Shown here: positions 17,803-25,544 of the stretch, one piece after another
Position numbering within the stretch: position 1 is the first letter of the stretch
Layout: every line of letters begins with the position of its first letter
NCBI RefSeq assembly: GCF_001183965.1
Contig: NZ_LFZV01000001.1
Location: 1,408,438-1,472,437 of the forward strand
Source: Bacillus sp. FJAT-27916
GTDB taxonomy: Bacteria; Bacillota; Bacilli; Bacillales; Pradoshiaceae
DNA: 64,000 nucleotides
Reading direction: 5' to 3'
Program-made: the position numbers and the translations under genes
The notes under the pieces: model-generated
Seen by the model: only the letters and a program-made list of their open reading frames with translations
Told to the model about the DNA's origin: nothing
The model's database searches: none

Positions 17803-18726
17803 TTACGGGAGAATGTGGCCGCTCTTCATATAGAGGCGGTACCATTCTTCTCGTGTGAGGTGAATATTGCTGGCTTGCTTGATTTCACGGATCCGCTGCT
17901 GGTTGGTTGAGCCGGCAATGACTTGTATCTTAGCAGGGTGGCGCAAAATCCAGGCAGTTGCAATCGTCGTTGGTGTGACAGCGTATTTCTCTGCTATTTC
18001 GTCGAGTTCCTTGTTTAGTTCAGGGAACTTGTCGCGGTTACCGATAAAGACTCCTTCAAAGAAGCCATACTGATAAGGCGACCAAGCCTGGATGGTCATG
18101 TCGTGAAGACGGCAATAGTCGAGAACGCTTCCATCACGGTCGACCGCGCCGTCTGTCTGCATGTTTACTTCCATTCCGCTTGCCATCATGCTGGAGAACG
18201 GAAGACTTAATTGAAGCTGATTGATGATGAGGTCCTGCTGGACGTATTTCTTGAGCAATTCAATCTGCATCGGTTTATGGTTGGATACACCGAAGTGACG
18301 TACTTTACCGGACTTCTCCAGGACATCGAAGGCTTCTGCAACTTCCTCCGGCTCGACTAATGCATCCGGACGGTGAAGCAGGAGGATGTCCAAATACTCG
18401 GTATCCAGCCGCTTCAGGATTCCGTCAACCGATTGAACAATATGCTCTTTGGAGAGGTCGTACATGGTCCCCGGCTTGATGCCGCATTTCGATTGCAGAA
18501 TCACATCTTCTCTCTTATACCCTGTACTCTTTAACGCTACGCCGAAATTGGTTTCGCAAATTCCTTGCCCGTAAATATCGGCATGGTCAAAGAAATTCAG
18601 CTCATTTTCCAAGCAAAAACGTAAATGAGCTTCTAATTCATGACTGTCTAATGCATCAATCCTCATGCATCCGACAGCGATTTGCGGCACCGCTAAGCTG
18701 CTGGTGCCAAGGTTCATTTTGTTCAT
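17803..18726 (-). CDS. Aldo/keto reductase (YdhF-type)
   Basis: A 307-residue AKR of the YdhF-like group. Active-site elements are FFDHADIYGQG (Asp, Tyr), VILQSKCGI (Lys) and LLLHRPD (His). The cofactor end is VIAGSTNQQRIREIK. The ATG at 18726 lies 7 bases after GAGGAG; two further upstream in-frame ATGs are too close to or before it. It and the following AKR form a two-gene operon, though they are only distant relatives. Physiological substrate unknown. Confidence 0.9.
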   Translation of the reverse strand: MNKMNLGTSSLAVPQIAVGCMRIDALDSHELEAHLRFCLENELNFFDHADIYGQGICETNFGVALKSTGYKREDVILQSKCGIKPGTMYDLSKEHIVQSVDGILKRLDTEYLDILLLHRPDALVEPEEVAEAFDVLEKSGKVRHFGVSNHKPMQIELLKKYVQQDLIINQLQLSLPFSSMMASGMEVNMQTDGAVDRDGSVLDYCRLHDMTIQAWSPYQYGFFEGVFIGNRDKFPELNKELDEIAEKYAVTPTTIATAWILRHPAKIQVIAGSTNQQRIREIKQASNIHLTREEWYRLYMKSGHILP

Positions 18727-18889
18727 GCTCATTCTCCTCGCCGTCAAATTTTTTGTTCATCTTGAGTTAAGGAAGGCATGTGGGCGGGTGCCCGTTCAAA
18801 TCGACAAATTTTCCTATGTAAGCCATGCATATCTCTTTCTCCAGCAAAGAGAGTCTGCCTTTTTATTCTACTATATGAGAGGCGATTGT

Positions 18890-18938
18890 GCTTACAGAAA
18901 GCAACCGGCAAACAGTGGGAAGGATGTTTTCTGTAAGC
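18890..18938. promoter_or_regulatory. 11-bp inverted repeat upstream of the YqjF-like gene
   Basis: GCTTACAGAAA (18890-18900) and TTTCTGTAAGC (18928-18938) are perfect complements separated by 27 bases. It may be an operator or a leader stem for the following gene, which starts 44 bases later. No T-run follows, so it is not a terminator. Confidence 0.4.
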
Positions 18939-18981
18939 GGGCGCGGGTAGGAGGGTAGTGAACGAGTTGGGAGGATGGATT

Positions 18982-19724
18982 ATGTATGAATTTGATGAGA
19001 CAAAGCAACGGCCCTATCCGCTGCCACGCTCTCCGTGGCTGATGACGCAAGTATGGAATGACTTGCTGTTCGTGCATTACCAGGCTGCACCGAACTTTCT
19101 CCGGCCGCATGTCCCGAAGGAGCTTGAGTTAGATACGTATGCAGGGGAGGCTTGGATCAGCATCATCCCGCTTAAGATTACGGATAGCCGACTCCGCCGC
19201 TCCCTGTCATTAATTCTTATATTGAACTGAACGTACGGACGTATGTGATGTATAAAGGTGTGCCAGGGATTTATTTCTTCAGCCTTGATGCGGATAGTGC
19301 GGTTAACATTCTAGGAGCGCGGGCAGCAACGGCGCTTCCTTATAAGATTGCGAAAATGGAATTCAGGCAATCTGGCAATGAATTCTACATGAAGAGTGAG
19401 CGGACAAGAGGGAAGGGGGACTATCATTTCGAGGTCAGCTATACCCGAGAGGAGAGAATGCAGGAGCCCATGCCAAACACATTGGATTACTGGCTGCTTG
19501 AGCGATATTGCCTATATTCCTATTATGGCAGCCGAATTCTGCGCGGTGATATTCACCATGATGCTTGGAAAGTATCAGGCGTGAGTGCAGACATTCATGC
19601 CAACACGATGCTGTGCTTTATGGAGGATGGAACCCCACCGATTGAACCGCGCTTGCTGCATTACGCCAGGATGAAACGATTCATGTTCTATCCGCCAGAA
19701 ATTGTTGGAAGGGCAGAAGAATAA
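18982..19724 (+). pseudogene. YqjF/DUF2071 family gene with a single frameshift
   Basis: GGGAGG 7 bases upstream and ATG at 18982 open a clear DUF2071 protein (SPWLMTQVWNDLLFVHYQAA, then GEAWISIIPLKITDSR). The frame then derails into LRRSLSLILILN-stop at about 19230. One frame over, the family sequence resumes without loss: PLPVINSYIELNVRTYVMYK at about 19196, then GVPGIYFFSLDADS and a normal C-terminus at 19724. A one-base deletion in the C-rich run CTCCGCCGCTCC (about 19189-19200) explains it. Full length would be about 247 residues. This could be real decay or a sequencing error in the CCG run. Confidence 0.85.
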
Positions 19725-19760
19725 ACAAGACCTGCCTGTTTTGAAGGGGGTCTTGTTTAT
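19721..19760. terminator. Bidirectional terminator
   Basis: ATAAACAAGACC (19721-19732) is the perfect complement of GGTCTTGTTTAT (19749-19760). It lies between convergent stop codons. Confidence 0.85.
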
Positions 19761-20483
19761 TCATGAAAGGCTGTAAGGTTTTGCTGCATCCTCTTCCTTC
19801 TTTAAGATGGAGAGAAGAGAGTGGTAGATTTCTGAAGCAATCGCTTGATAACCCGCCTCAGTCGGGTGAATGCCGTCATCGCTGATTAGTACTTTAAGCT
19901 CGCCGGCCTTCTTCATGGCAGTGCGGATGTCAATAAATTTCACGCCGAGTTCCTTTGCCGTCTTCTTCAATGTCCGGTTGTACATCCCATGCCAATGCTC
20001 AATCCCGCCAGTCCTGCAGATCCATTCACTGATTTTAGAGCTGAATAGATGGGCGGTGTATTCATAATAGCGCACCGGATCTAGAGGCGGCATGGCAAGC
20101 AGGATAGGGGTAATTCCTTCCTCTTTTACTTTCGATATGATGGTTTTGATATTCTCGATATAAGAATCAAGAGGCACGGTTGGTGTATGGTCATCTCTTG
20201 GAAATTCGGCCACCTCAGCCCATTTGAAATTACAATCGTTTCCGCCAATGCCAATCAGTACGATAGCAGGATGCTCCGCCAGTACATCTTTCTCCAGCCG
20301 TTCTAATAGGTGTGCTGAGTTATCATTAAAGACGCCCTTGTTTACCACCTCGATAGGTGGACCTTCCTTCTGTCCGAACCAATCTTGAAGGATAGTTGGA
20401 TAATTTTGTTTTATGATGCGAAGCCGTCCCTTCATATAGGTAACTCCGCGTGTGATACTGTCTCCAAAACAAATGATTTTCAT
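19761..20483 (-). CDS. SGNH/GDSL-type esterase
   Basis: A 240-residue cytoplasmic SGNH hydrolase. Block I is IICFGDSITRG (Ser, residues 3-13), block II the NKGVFNDNS Gly region (about 47), block III GIGGNDCN (Asn, about 75) and block V DDGIHPTEAGY (Asp-His, about 207-217). No signal peptide. It probably acts as an acyl or acetyl esterase/lipase-like enzyme. The ATG at 20483 is 7 bases after GGAAGT. Confidence 0.88.
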   Translation of the reverse strand: MKIICFGDSITRGVTYMKGRLRIIKQNYPTILQDWFGQKEGPPIEVVNKGVFNDNSAHLLERLEKDVLAEHPAIVLIGIGGNDCNFKWAEVAEFPRDDHTPTVPLDSYIENIKTIISKVKEEGITPILLAMPPLDPVRYYEYTAHLFSSKISEWICRTGGIEHWHGMYNRTLKKTAKELGVKFIDIRTAMKKAGELKVLISDDGIHPTEAGYQAIASEIYHSLLSILKKEEDAAKPYSLS

Positions 20484-20583
20484 GGCCAAGACTTCCTTTA
20501 TCTAATCTCTTTCTCTCTTTATTTTATAATTTTCTGACGTGAATTTCACGAAAGAGATAAGGAGAATAAAAATTCGAATTAAA

Positions 20584-20617
20584 ATATCTTGACTTCAAGA
20601 TATAAAAGGTTTATAGT
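20584..20617 (+). promoter_or_regulatory. Sigma-A promoter overlapped by an MhqR-like operator
   Basis: TTGACT (20589-20594), 17 bases and TATAGT (20612-20617) form a near-consensus promoter. The -35 box is embedded in the perfect palindrome ATATCTTGACTTCAAGATAT (20584-20603), which follows the MhqR-box layout (tATCTcgaattcgAGATa) known from B. subtilis. A repressor bound here would block RNA polymerase. Confidence 0.8.
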
Positions 20618-20674
20618 TAGCTATATAGGAAATAAACAATGGGATAAACAAATGAAGGGGTTTTTTATCCTAAT

Positions 20675-20693
20675 ATATCTCGAATTCGAGGTA
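20675..20693 (+). promoter_or_regulatory. Second MhqR-like operator
   Basis: TATCTCGAATTCGAGGTA (20676-20693) matches the B. subtilis MhqR box at all but one symmetric position. It lies about 60 bases after the -10 box and just before the YceI ribosome-binding site, 90 bases from the first palindrome. Confidence 0.75.
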
Positions 20694-20717
20694 AACAAAC
20701 AAAGGGAGTAGATAAAA

Positions 20718-21245
20718 ATGGCAAAGTACACAGTTGATAACTCACATTCACACATCGGTTTTCAGGTGAAACACATGATGGTATCCAAGGTAAAAGGGAG
20801 CTTCGAGGAGTATACGGCTGAAGTAGAAGCGGCAGATCTAGCGGATTTGACTACAGCAAAGATTGGCTTCACGATTGATGTCGCAAGCATCAACACGAAA
20901 AGCGACGACCGCGATAATCACTTGAAATCACCAGACTTCTTTGATGCAGAGAAATATGAAACTATTAAATTCCATTCTACATCCATAACTGGCGCTGGAT
21001 CTGACTATGAAGTAACAGGCGACCTTACGATTAAGGATGTCACAAAACCTGTCACTTTTGATGTAACCTACAACGGAAAGGGAACAAACCCTTGGGGCGT
21101 TGAAGTATATGGCTTTGAAGGAGAAACAACCATCAATCGCGAGGACTTCGGATTAACTTGGAACGCAGCGTTAGAAACAGGGGGCGTATTGGTCGGCAAA
21201 GATATTAAGATCAATTTAGAGCTTGAGCTTAACCCGCAGGCCTAA
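20718..21245 (+). CDS. YceI family protein
   Basis: A 175-residue lipocalin-like protein of the YceI family: YTVDNSHSHIGFQVKHMMVS at the start, DRDNHLKSPDFFDAEKY (about 61-77), and FGLTWNAALETGGVLVG near the end. No signal peptide, as in the cytoplasmic Gram-positive members. The family binds polyisoprenoid or amphiphilic ligands, possibly quinones. The two MhqR-like operators upstream suggest induction by quinones, catechols or similar electrophiles. This function is inferred. Confidence 0.92.
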   Translation: MAKYTVDNSHSHIGFQVKHMMVSKVKGSFEEYTAEVEAADLADLTTAKIGFTIDVASINTKSDDRDNHLKSPDFFDAEKYETIKFHSTSITGAGSDYEVTGDLTIKDVTKPVTFDVTYNGKGTNPWGVEVYGFEGETTINREDFGLTWNAALETGGVLVGKDIKINLELELNPQA

Positions 21246-21259
21246 TAAATCCATACAAT

Positions 21260-21289
21260 AAAGGGCTGTCCGTAGTGGACGGCCTTTTT
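21260..21289 (+). terminator. Terminator of the YceI gene
   Basis: AAGGGCTGTCC pairs with GGACGGCCTT (one wobble/mismatch) around a 4-5 base loop, with TTTTTC following. Confidence 0.85.
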
Positions 21290-21365
21290 CTTATGAACGA
21301 ACAATACAATGTATACGCACAGAGTATTGTTGTATAAGATAGAAGAAAAAAGGAGTAGTAGATGA

Positions 21366-22073
21366 ATGGATGCCGAAACCGTTATGCAGGAGCTTAAAGC
21401 GTTGGGCAAGGAGCGAACGAAAAAAATATATCTTTCAAATGGTGCGCACGAACCGCTATTTGGCGTGGCCACAGGTGCCATGAAGCCAATCGCCAAAAAA
21501 ATAGGCATCAACCAACCATTGGCTGAGGAGCTTTATGCGACTGGGAACTATGATGCCATGTATTTCGCGGGGATTATTGCCGACCCGAAGTCCATGACAG
21601 AGAAAGATTTCAATCGCTGGATGGATAAGGCCTATTTCTATATGCTGTCCGATTATGTGGTGGCCGTGACCTTATCGGAGTCCCAGCTTGCACAGGAAAT
21701 GGCGGATAAGTGGATCGCGAGCGGGGACGAGCTGAGAATGTCTGCGGGATGGAGCTGCTATTGCTGGCTTTTAGGAAACCGCCCGGACGATCAGTTTTCT
21801 AAAGAAAAGATCGCCCATATGCTTGAAATTGTGAAGAAGGAGATTCATGAAGCACCTGAGCGAACAAAAGCGGCTATGAATCTATTCCTCTATACGGTTG
21901 GAATTTCCTTTGTCCCCCTGAATGAAAAGGCGCTTGAGACGGCAGCGGCAGTAGGGAAGGTAGAGATTAAGCGGGAAAAGAAAAAGAGCAGCTACTTACA
22001 TGCCTATGAAAACATTCAAAAAGATATGGCCAAAGGAAGGCTAGGGTTTAAACGAAAGTATGTGAGATGCTAA
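21366..22073 (+). CDS. DNA alkylation repair protein (AlkD-like HEAT-repeat)
   Basis: A 235-residue all-helical protein of the DNA alkylation repair (AlkD-like) superfamily, with FGVATGAMKPIAKKIG (about 32-47), the NYDAMYFAGIIAD helix pair (about 59) and GWSCYCWLLGNRPD (about 123). AlkC/AlkD-type enzymes excise N3/N7 alkylpurines; this is a shorter divergent branch, so activity is not certain. AAAGGAG is 10 bases before the ATG. An 8-bp inverted repeat AACAATAC...GTATTGTT (21300-21331) lies upstream and may be an operator. Confidence 0.82.
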   Translation: MDAETVMQELKALGKERTKKIYLSNGAHEPLFGVATGAMKPIAKKIGINQPLAEELYATGNYDAMYFAGIIADPKSMTEKDFNRWMDKAYFYMLSDYVVAVTLSESQLAQEMADKWIASGDELRMSAGWSCYCWLLGNRPDDQFSKEKIAHMLEIVKKEIHEAPERTKAAMNLFLYTVGISFVPLNEKALETAAAVGKVEIKREKKKSSYLHAYENIQKDMAKGRLGFKRKYVRC

Positions 22074-22225
22074 TTCTTTTCGAATAGAGATACAAAACGT
22101 AAAGGGCCTGCCTGCTATATTAGAGTAGCGACTCAAAATTGAAAAAATCGTATAAATAGGGCTTGCCATCATACAAGTCGAATGAAATAGCAGATTGAAA
22201 AAAGCTAGCTAGAAGAAACAACCAA

Positions 22226-22250
22226 AAACACCGCCATAGGCGGTGTTTCT
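22226..22250. terminator. Bidirectional terminator
   Basis: AAACACCGCC and GGCGGTGTTT are perfect complements around ATA, with TCTGTG following on plus and TTTTGG on minus. It lies between the AlkD-like gene and the small convergent membrane protein. Confidence 0.8.
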
Positions 22251-22263
22251 GTGTATCGCTAAG

Positions 22264-22428
22264 TTATTGGACATGATTGCTTTTCTTGATTTCGTCCCGA
22301 ATTTCCTTGAGATATCCATTCTTCTCTTTCATTAACTTTAAAGCAGTAATGGCAACATAAACAGAAAAAATGAGAATGCCTAAATTGATTAATATAGGAA
22401 TAAGTCCTAGGTAAGCTAATGTCTCCAT
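22264..22428 (-). CDS. Small single-helix membrane protein (54 residues)
   Basis: The minus strand has GAGGAG 7 bases before ATG at 22428. It encodes METLAYLGLIPILINLGILI and continues FSVYVAITALKLMKEKNG to a charged C-terminus ending IKKSNHVQ at 22264. One long hydrophobic segment (about residues 4-31) is followed by a basic amphipathic tail. No family recognised; similar short proteins are common in Bacillus and may be regulators of membrane complexes. The strong Shine-Dalgarno and adjacent terminator support a real gene. Confidence 0.75.
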   Translation of the reverse strand: METLAYLGLIPILINLGILIFSVYVAITALKLMKEKNGYLKEIRDEIKKSNHVQ

Positions 22429-22522
22429 AAATGAACTCCTCTGTAATATACTTTATAAGTATATTACCATATTTTTTCAGTCATTTGGGATGATAGTTAA
22501 TAGATGTTTATATGATGAAAAG

Positions 22523-22975
22523 AGGCTGTTCCATAAGTTAATGAAGATTGATTTTGAGGGACTGCCTCTCTTTCACATTTTCAAGCGTTGTTAAACGAAG
22601 ATGTTGATTATTTTTGTTATAGGTGGCGGCGAACATAGGGACGGTCGAGGAGCCTCCTGGGCACTTTCAGCATCCACTCTCCATTGAAGAAGAGAGACCT
22701 GCTTTTTTCATTAAACGGAACAATCTGACTTTTACCCTCATAATAATCATCAAGCCACCATAATTTTTGATATCCAAGACTAGATTCCAAAAAAACAAGT
22801 CTCCAGAGTCATTGACGAGATGATTGGAGAATTGGATGACTCCCTCTTTCTCCAACACTACCAAGGAGGAGGACAAAGCTCCTATCAATCGAACATGATG
22901 ACCAAAGTGGTGTTGTATACATACTCCCAGAAAGTCTATTCCTGCAGAGTCATAGCCCGCATGTATAAAGTTTTC
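22523..22975 (+). mobile_element. Remnant of an IS1182-family insertion sequence (5' part)
   Basis: The stretch begins with GAGGCTGTTCCATAAG, like an IS1182 terminal repeat. After about 210 non-coding bases, a transposase N-terminus is readable on the plus strand: FDIQD, then an in-frame TAG, then IPKKQVSRVIDEMIGELDDS, LFLQHYQGGGQSSYQ and VVLYTYSQKVYSCRVIARMY. This is the conserved opening of IS1182 transposases. Everything downstream of about residue 85 is absent, and the sequence jumps directly into a lutC fragment near 22975. Confidence 0.8.
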
Positions 22976-22976
22976 G

Positions 22977-23549
22977 CAAATTAATGAACTAGTTGATGTT
23001 CTTGAAATCCAATGTAATGTAATTCATACGGCTTTTAAACGAACAAATCGCGATGGTTTAGCTAAGGTATTAGCTGAAACGCTTGATTCATATGGCTGCA
23101 AAGAAATAATAATGTCTAATGATGTGCGTTATGAGGAGTTTGGACTCGTAAAGTACTTTGAGGAGCAGAAAAATCAGCTGAATGTACATGTATGGGATCC
23201 TTCTATTGGCAAGGATAATCAAATGATTGCGGAAAGAGCAGATGTGGGCCTTGTATTTAGTGACATTACTCTTGCCGAACCTGGCACAGTAACATTGTTT
23301 AATAATAAGAATAATGGCCGTTCGATTAGTCTGTTGCCGCGGACATTTATCGCTATTATTCCTAAAAGCACTTTGGTGCCAAGAATGACTCAGGCAGCTA
23401 AATACATCCACGAAGCACAATCCGCCGGTCAAGATGTCCCTTCATACGTTAGTTTCATCACCGGCCCAAGCAACAGTGCTGATATTGAAATGAAACTTAT
23501 TGTCGGCGTCCACGGACCTGTTAAGGCTACATATATAGTGGTTGATTAA
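22977..23549 (+). pseudogene. lutC: 5'-truncated lactate utilization protein C gene (LUD domain)
   Basis: The frame carries a LutC/YkgG C-terminal two thirds: INELVDVLEIQCNVIHTAFK, LAETLDSYGCKEIIMSNDVR, VHVWDPSIGKDNQMIAERAD, VGLVFSDITLAEPGT, FITGPSNSADIEMKLIVGVH, GPVKATYIVVD. In this family LutC works with the iron-sulfur proteins LutA and LutB in lactate oxidation. Here the first 60-70 residues are replaced by the IS1182 remnant and neither lutA nor lutB is present, so it is almost surely dead. An internal ATG at 23112 could start a shorter protein but lacks a Shine-Dalgarno. Confidence 0.85.
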
Positions 23550-23862
23550 AAGAAGAGGACCTTGTTCTACTATAAGAAGTTAGTAGAAAAGTCACTAATA
23601 TGATAAGTATTTGATGGTTATTTGGCTTAAGTCCTGTATTCAAGTGGGCTTAAGCCTCGTCATTTTTCTTGCTAACGCTCAATTTAAATACATATATCTT
23701 CGATGGCAGATAAACGCTCCTTATTTATCACATTTATATAAACATATATGGTTGTACCCCAAGAAGCTCTATATCTTATGTATCGTCCCACTCTAGATAT
23801 TTACCACTCCAGCATCAACGATCATAATTCTTTTCTTAAGAAAAGCTGTATTTCTAAAAACT
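23550..23862. other. Intergenic stretch without a recognisable gene
   Basis: AT-rich sequence after the lutC fragment. I see only short open stretches without ribosome-binding sites and a palindrome TTTTCTTAAGAAAA (23831-23844). Nothing functional can be assigned. Confidence 0.5.
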
Positions 23863-23911
23863 CCCCGATAAGTGGATAGATGATATTTGTTAATCTGTCT
23901 ACTTATCGGGG
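23854..23911 (-). terminator. Terminator of the epimerase gene
   Basis: CCCCGATAAGT (23863-23873) pairs with ACTTATCGGGG (23901-23911), extended by GATAGA/TCTGTC, and is followed by AGTTTTTAG on the minus strand. Confidence 0.85.
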
Positions 23912-23918
23912 CTCTCTA

Positions 23919-24800
23919 TTATTCTGCCTGGTTTGCAATAGTGTTGATTAACGGTTCCAGCCAATCGTCCAAGTGACTGAAGTTGAATCCATTCTCTTCT
24001 GCTTTTTGATTGGACATATACCAGGAGTCTGGGATGGCATACGGGGAACGTATATCATCATTGCCCACTAACGATATTCTGGCGGATTCTCCGGTCGCTT
24101 TTTCGATTAACGTAATCAGCTCTGCCATAGATATTTTCCCGTTCGCCGTAGCATTGATCGGTCCTTCAATCTCGGTCATCCCAGCCCATTTCAAGAATTG
24201 TGCTGCCTCTGTTCCTTGAATGAAAGACATTTCTGCATCGGTGTTCACAAACCCGATAGGTTCTCTTTTGGTTATGCGTTCAATGTGGAAATGCAGACGC
24301 CGTGTATAATCATCTTCGCCCATCACGATCGGGAAGCGAACAGCGGCGACAGGGAACTTGGCGTATTTGAAGAAAACGGCCTCTGCCTGGCGTTTTCCTT
24401 CGCCATAAGTGAACCCACGCTTATCGCCCATCCGAATCTCTTGTTGGTACGGGTCAAAATCACCTTCGTGTTTTTCTTTTCCATCTATATCATAGGTCGA
24501 TAATGTTGAGGTGAATACAAGCTTTGAGATTTTGCCGTTAAATACTTCACAGAATTCATACGCTTCATTCGAGGAATAGCAAATATTATCGTATACGATG
24601 TCAAAGTGACGGCCTTCAACAGCTTTAGCCAATTCCTCCTTGTTACAGCGGTCAGCAGTCAGATGTTCGACTTTATCGCCAAACGGGTTGCCTGATTGAC
24701 CCCTTGTCAGAATCGTTACCTTGTGTCCGTCTTCCACTAATAGGTCTACTAATTTGCGGCCGAAGAAACGAGTGCCGCCTAGTACGAGGATATTTTTCAC
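23919..24800 (-). CDS. NAD-dependent epimerase/dehydratase (extended SDR)
   Basis: A 293-residue extended short-chain dehydrogenase with LVLGGTRFFGRKL (Rossmann glycines, residues 5-17), TSTLSTYD (about 98) and the catalytic YGEGK (about 131-135). GGTRFFG is typical of the branch that includes mRNA-binding CSP41-like and isoflavone-reductase-like proteins, often annotated as nucleotide-sugar epimerases; substrate unknown. The start is GTG at 24800, 10 bases after AAGGAGG. Single gene. Confidence 0.87.
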   Translation of the reverse strand: MKNILVLGGTRFFGRKLVDLLVEDGHKVTILTRGQSGNPFGDKVEHLTADRCNKEELAKAVEGRHFDIVYDNICYSSNEAYEFCEVFNGKISKLVFTSTLSTYDIDGKEKHEGDFDPYQQEIRMGDKRGFTYGEGKRQAEAVFFKYAKFPVAAVRFPIVMGEDDYTRRLHFHIERITKREPIGFVNTDAEMSFIQGTEAAQFLKWAGMTEIEGPINATANGKISMAELITLIEKATGESARISLVGNDDIRSPYAIPDSWYMSNQKAEENGFNFSHLDDWLEPLINTIANQAE

Positions 24801-24880
24801 CGGTTTGTTTCCTCCTTTGTCAGATTACTCTATTATTATACCCTTTTAGAAGAGATTGACAGCCAATTAAAGATAAGAAA

Positions 24881-24918
24881 GAAGGACCCTCATCCGTTAT
24901 GAACTAGAGTCCTTCAAT
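24881..24918 (-). terminator. Terminator abutting the truncated SDR
   Basis: GAAGGACC (24881-24888) pairs with GTCCTTC (24909-24915), with TTTCTT on the minus side. The stem reaches into the last codons of the SDR fragment. Confidence 0.75.
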
Positions 24919-25211
24919 GCGGTAATTCCTTCTACATCAGCATTGTTGAAGAAACCTTCCATTTTCCCGAACTTCTCTAATGTCTTGTCAACATAAGCCT
25001 TAACTTGATTTTCTTTTGATACATCAGCCTGAACAGCTAATACTCTATCATGCTCTAAACCGAGATCTTTCACAACAGGTTTTACAGCTTCTAAATTCAA
25101 ATCTACTAACGTTAATTTTGCTCCTTCGTCAGCTAGTTTCTTGGCTTTAACTCTCCCAATTCCCCCGGCAGCAGCTTTGATAACAATTACTTTGTTGTCA
25201 AAGCTGCTCAT
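24897..25211 (-). pseudogene. Truncated short-chain dehydrogenase
   Basis: 104 residues correspond only to the cofactor-binding half of a normal 250-residue SDR: SFDNKVIVIKAAAGGIGRVK, LVDLNLEAVKPVVKDLG, FGKMEGFFNNADVEGITALK, then a stop. The glycine motif is degraded (IKAAAGGIGR instead of ITGAAGGIGR) and NNAG has become NNAD. The catalytic Ser-Tyr-Lys part is gone and a terminator follows at once, suggesting a deletion that joined the N-terminal half to the terminator. A cre-like site lies upstream. Confidence 0.82.
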
Positions 25212-25236
25212 GATGAATTCCCTCTGTTGGCATAAA

Positions 25237-25250
25237 TGTAAGCGCTTTAA
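25237..25250. promoter_or_regulatory. CcpA cre-like site
   Basis: TGTAAGCGCTTTAA matches the catabolite-responsive element TGWAANCGNTNWCA at 12 of 14 positions, failing at the last W/C region. It lies about 26 bases upstream of the truncated SDR start. Confidence 0.45.
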
Positions 25251-25544
25251 CTAACCTTACAACTATTTTCTATATTGGTATCTTTTATTCTAATTAAGTT
25301 TTTCCTAGGTAAATGAAACTGATGAACGAGAAATGAATGAATGTAGCGGCAAATCTTTATCAATCATATAGGAGTCGAAATTCAGATGGATCAATCGTTT
25401 AGCTGAACGGGATAGGAGACCGATTCTGCTTAACAGCATGTTAGTAAAGAAATTTGATTCATCAGGTTTCTACCTTTTTCTTCCATGCGGAATAGGAAAT
25501 CATCCGCCGTTCGCCGAATGTAATAGCTTAAAAGGAGGCATTCT
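25251..25544. other. Upstream region of the alcohol dehydrogenase operon
   Basis: No gene seen. Because the operon encodes a sigma-54-type activator, I searched for GG-N10-GC (-24/-12). The nearest hits, GG-N11-GC at about 25423 and GG-N9-GC at about 25494, have the wrong spacing, so no promoter is claimed. AAAGGAGG at 25530-25537 is the ribosome-binding site of the next gene. Confidence 0.5.

Noticed and set aside
18982-19724. Programmed frameshift in the DUF2071 gene
   Set aside because: No slippery heptamer, stop-proximal stimulator or downstream stem at the junction; a simple indel is enough.
22667-22888. 73-residue minus-strand frame
   Set aside because: It is antisense to the IS1182 transposase remnant.
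25251-25544. Sigma-54 promoter upstream of the alcohol dehydrogenase
   Set aside because: Candidate GG...GC pairs have 9 or 11 bases between them instead of 10.
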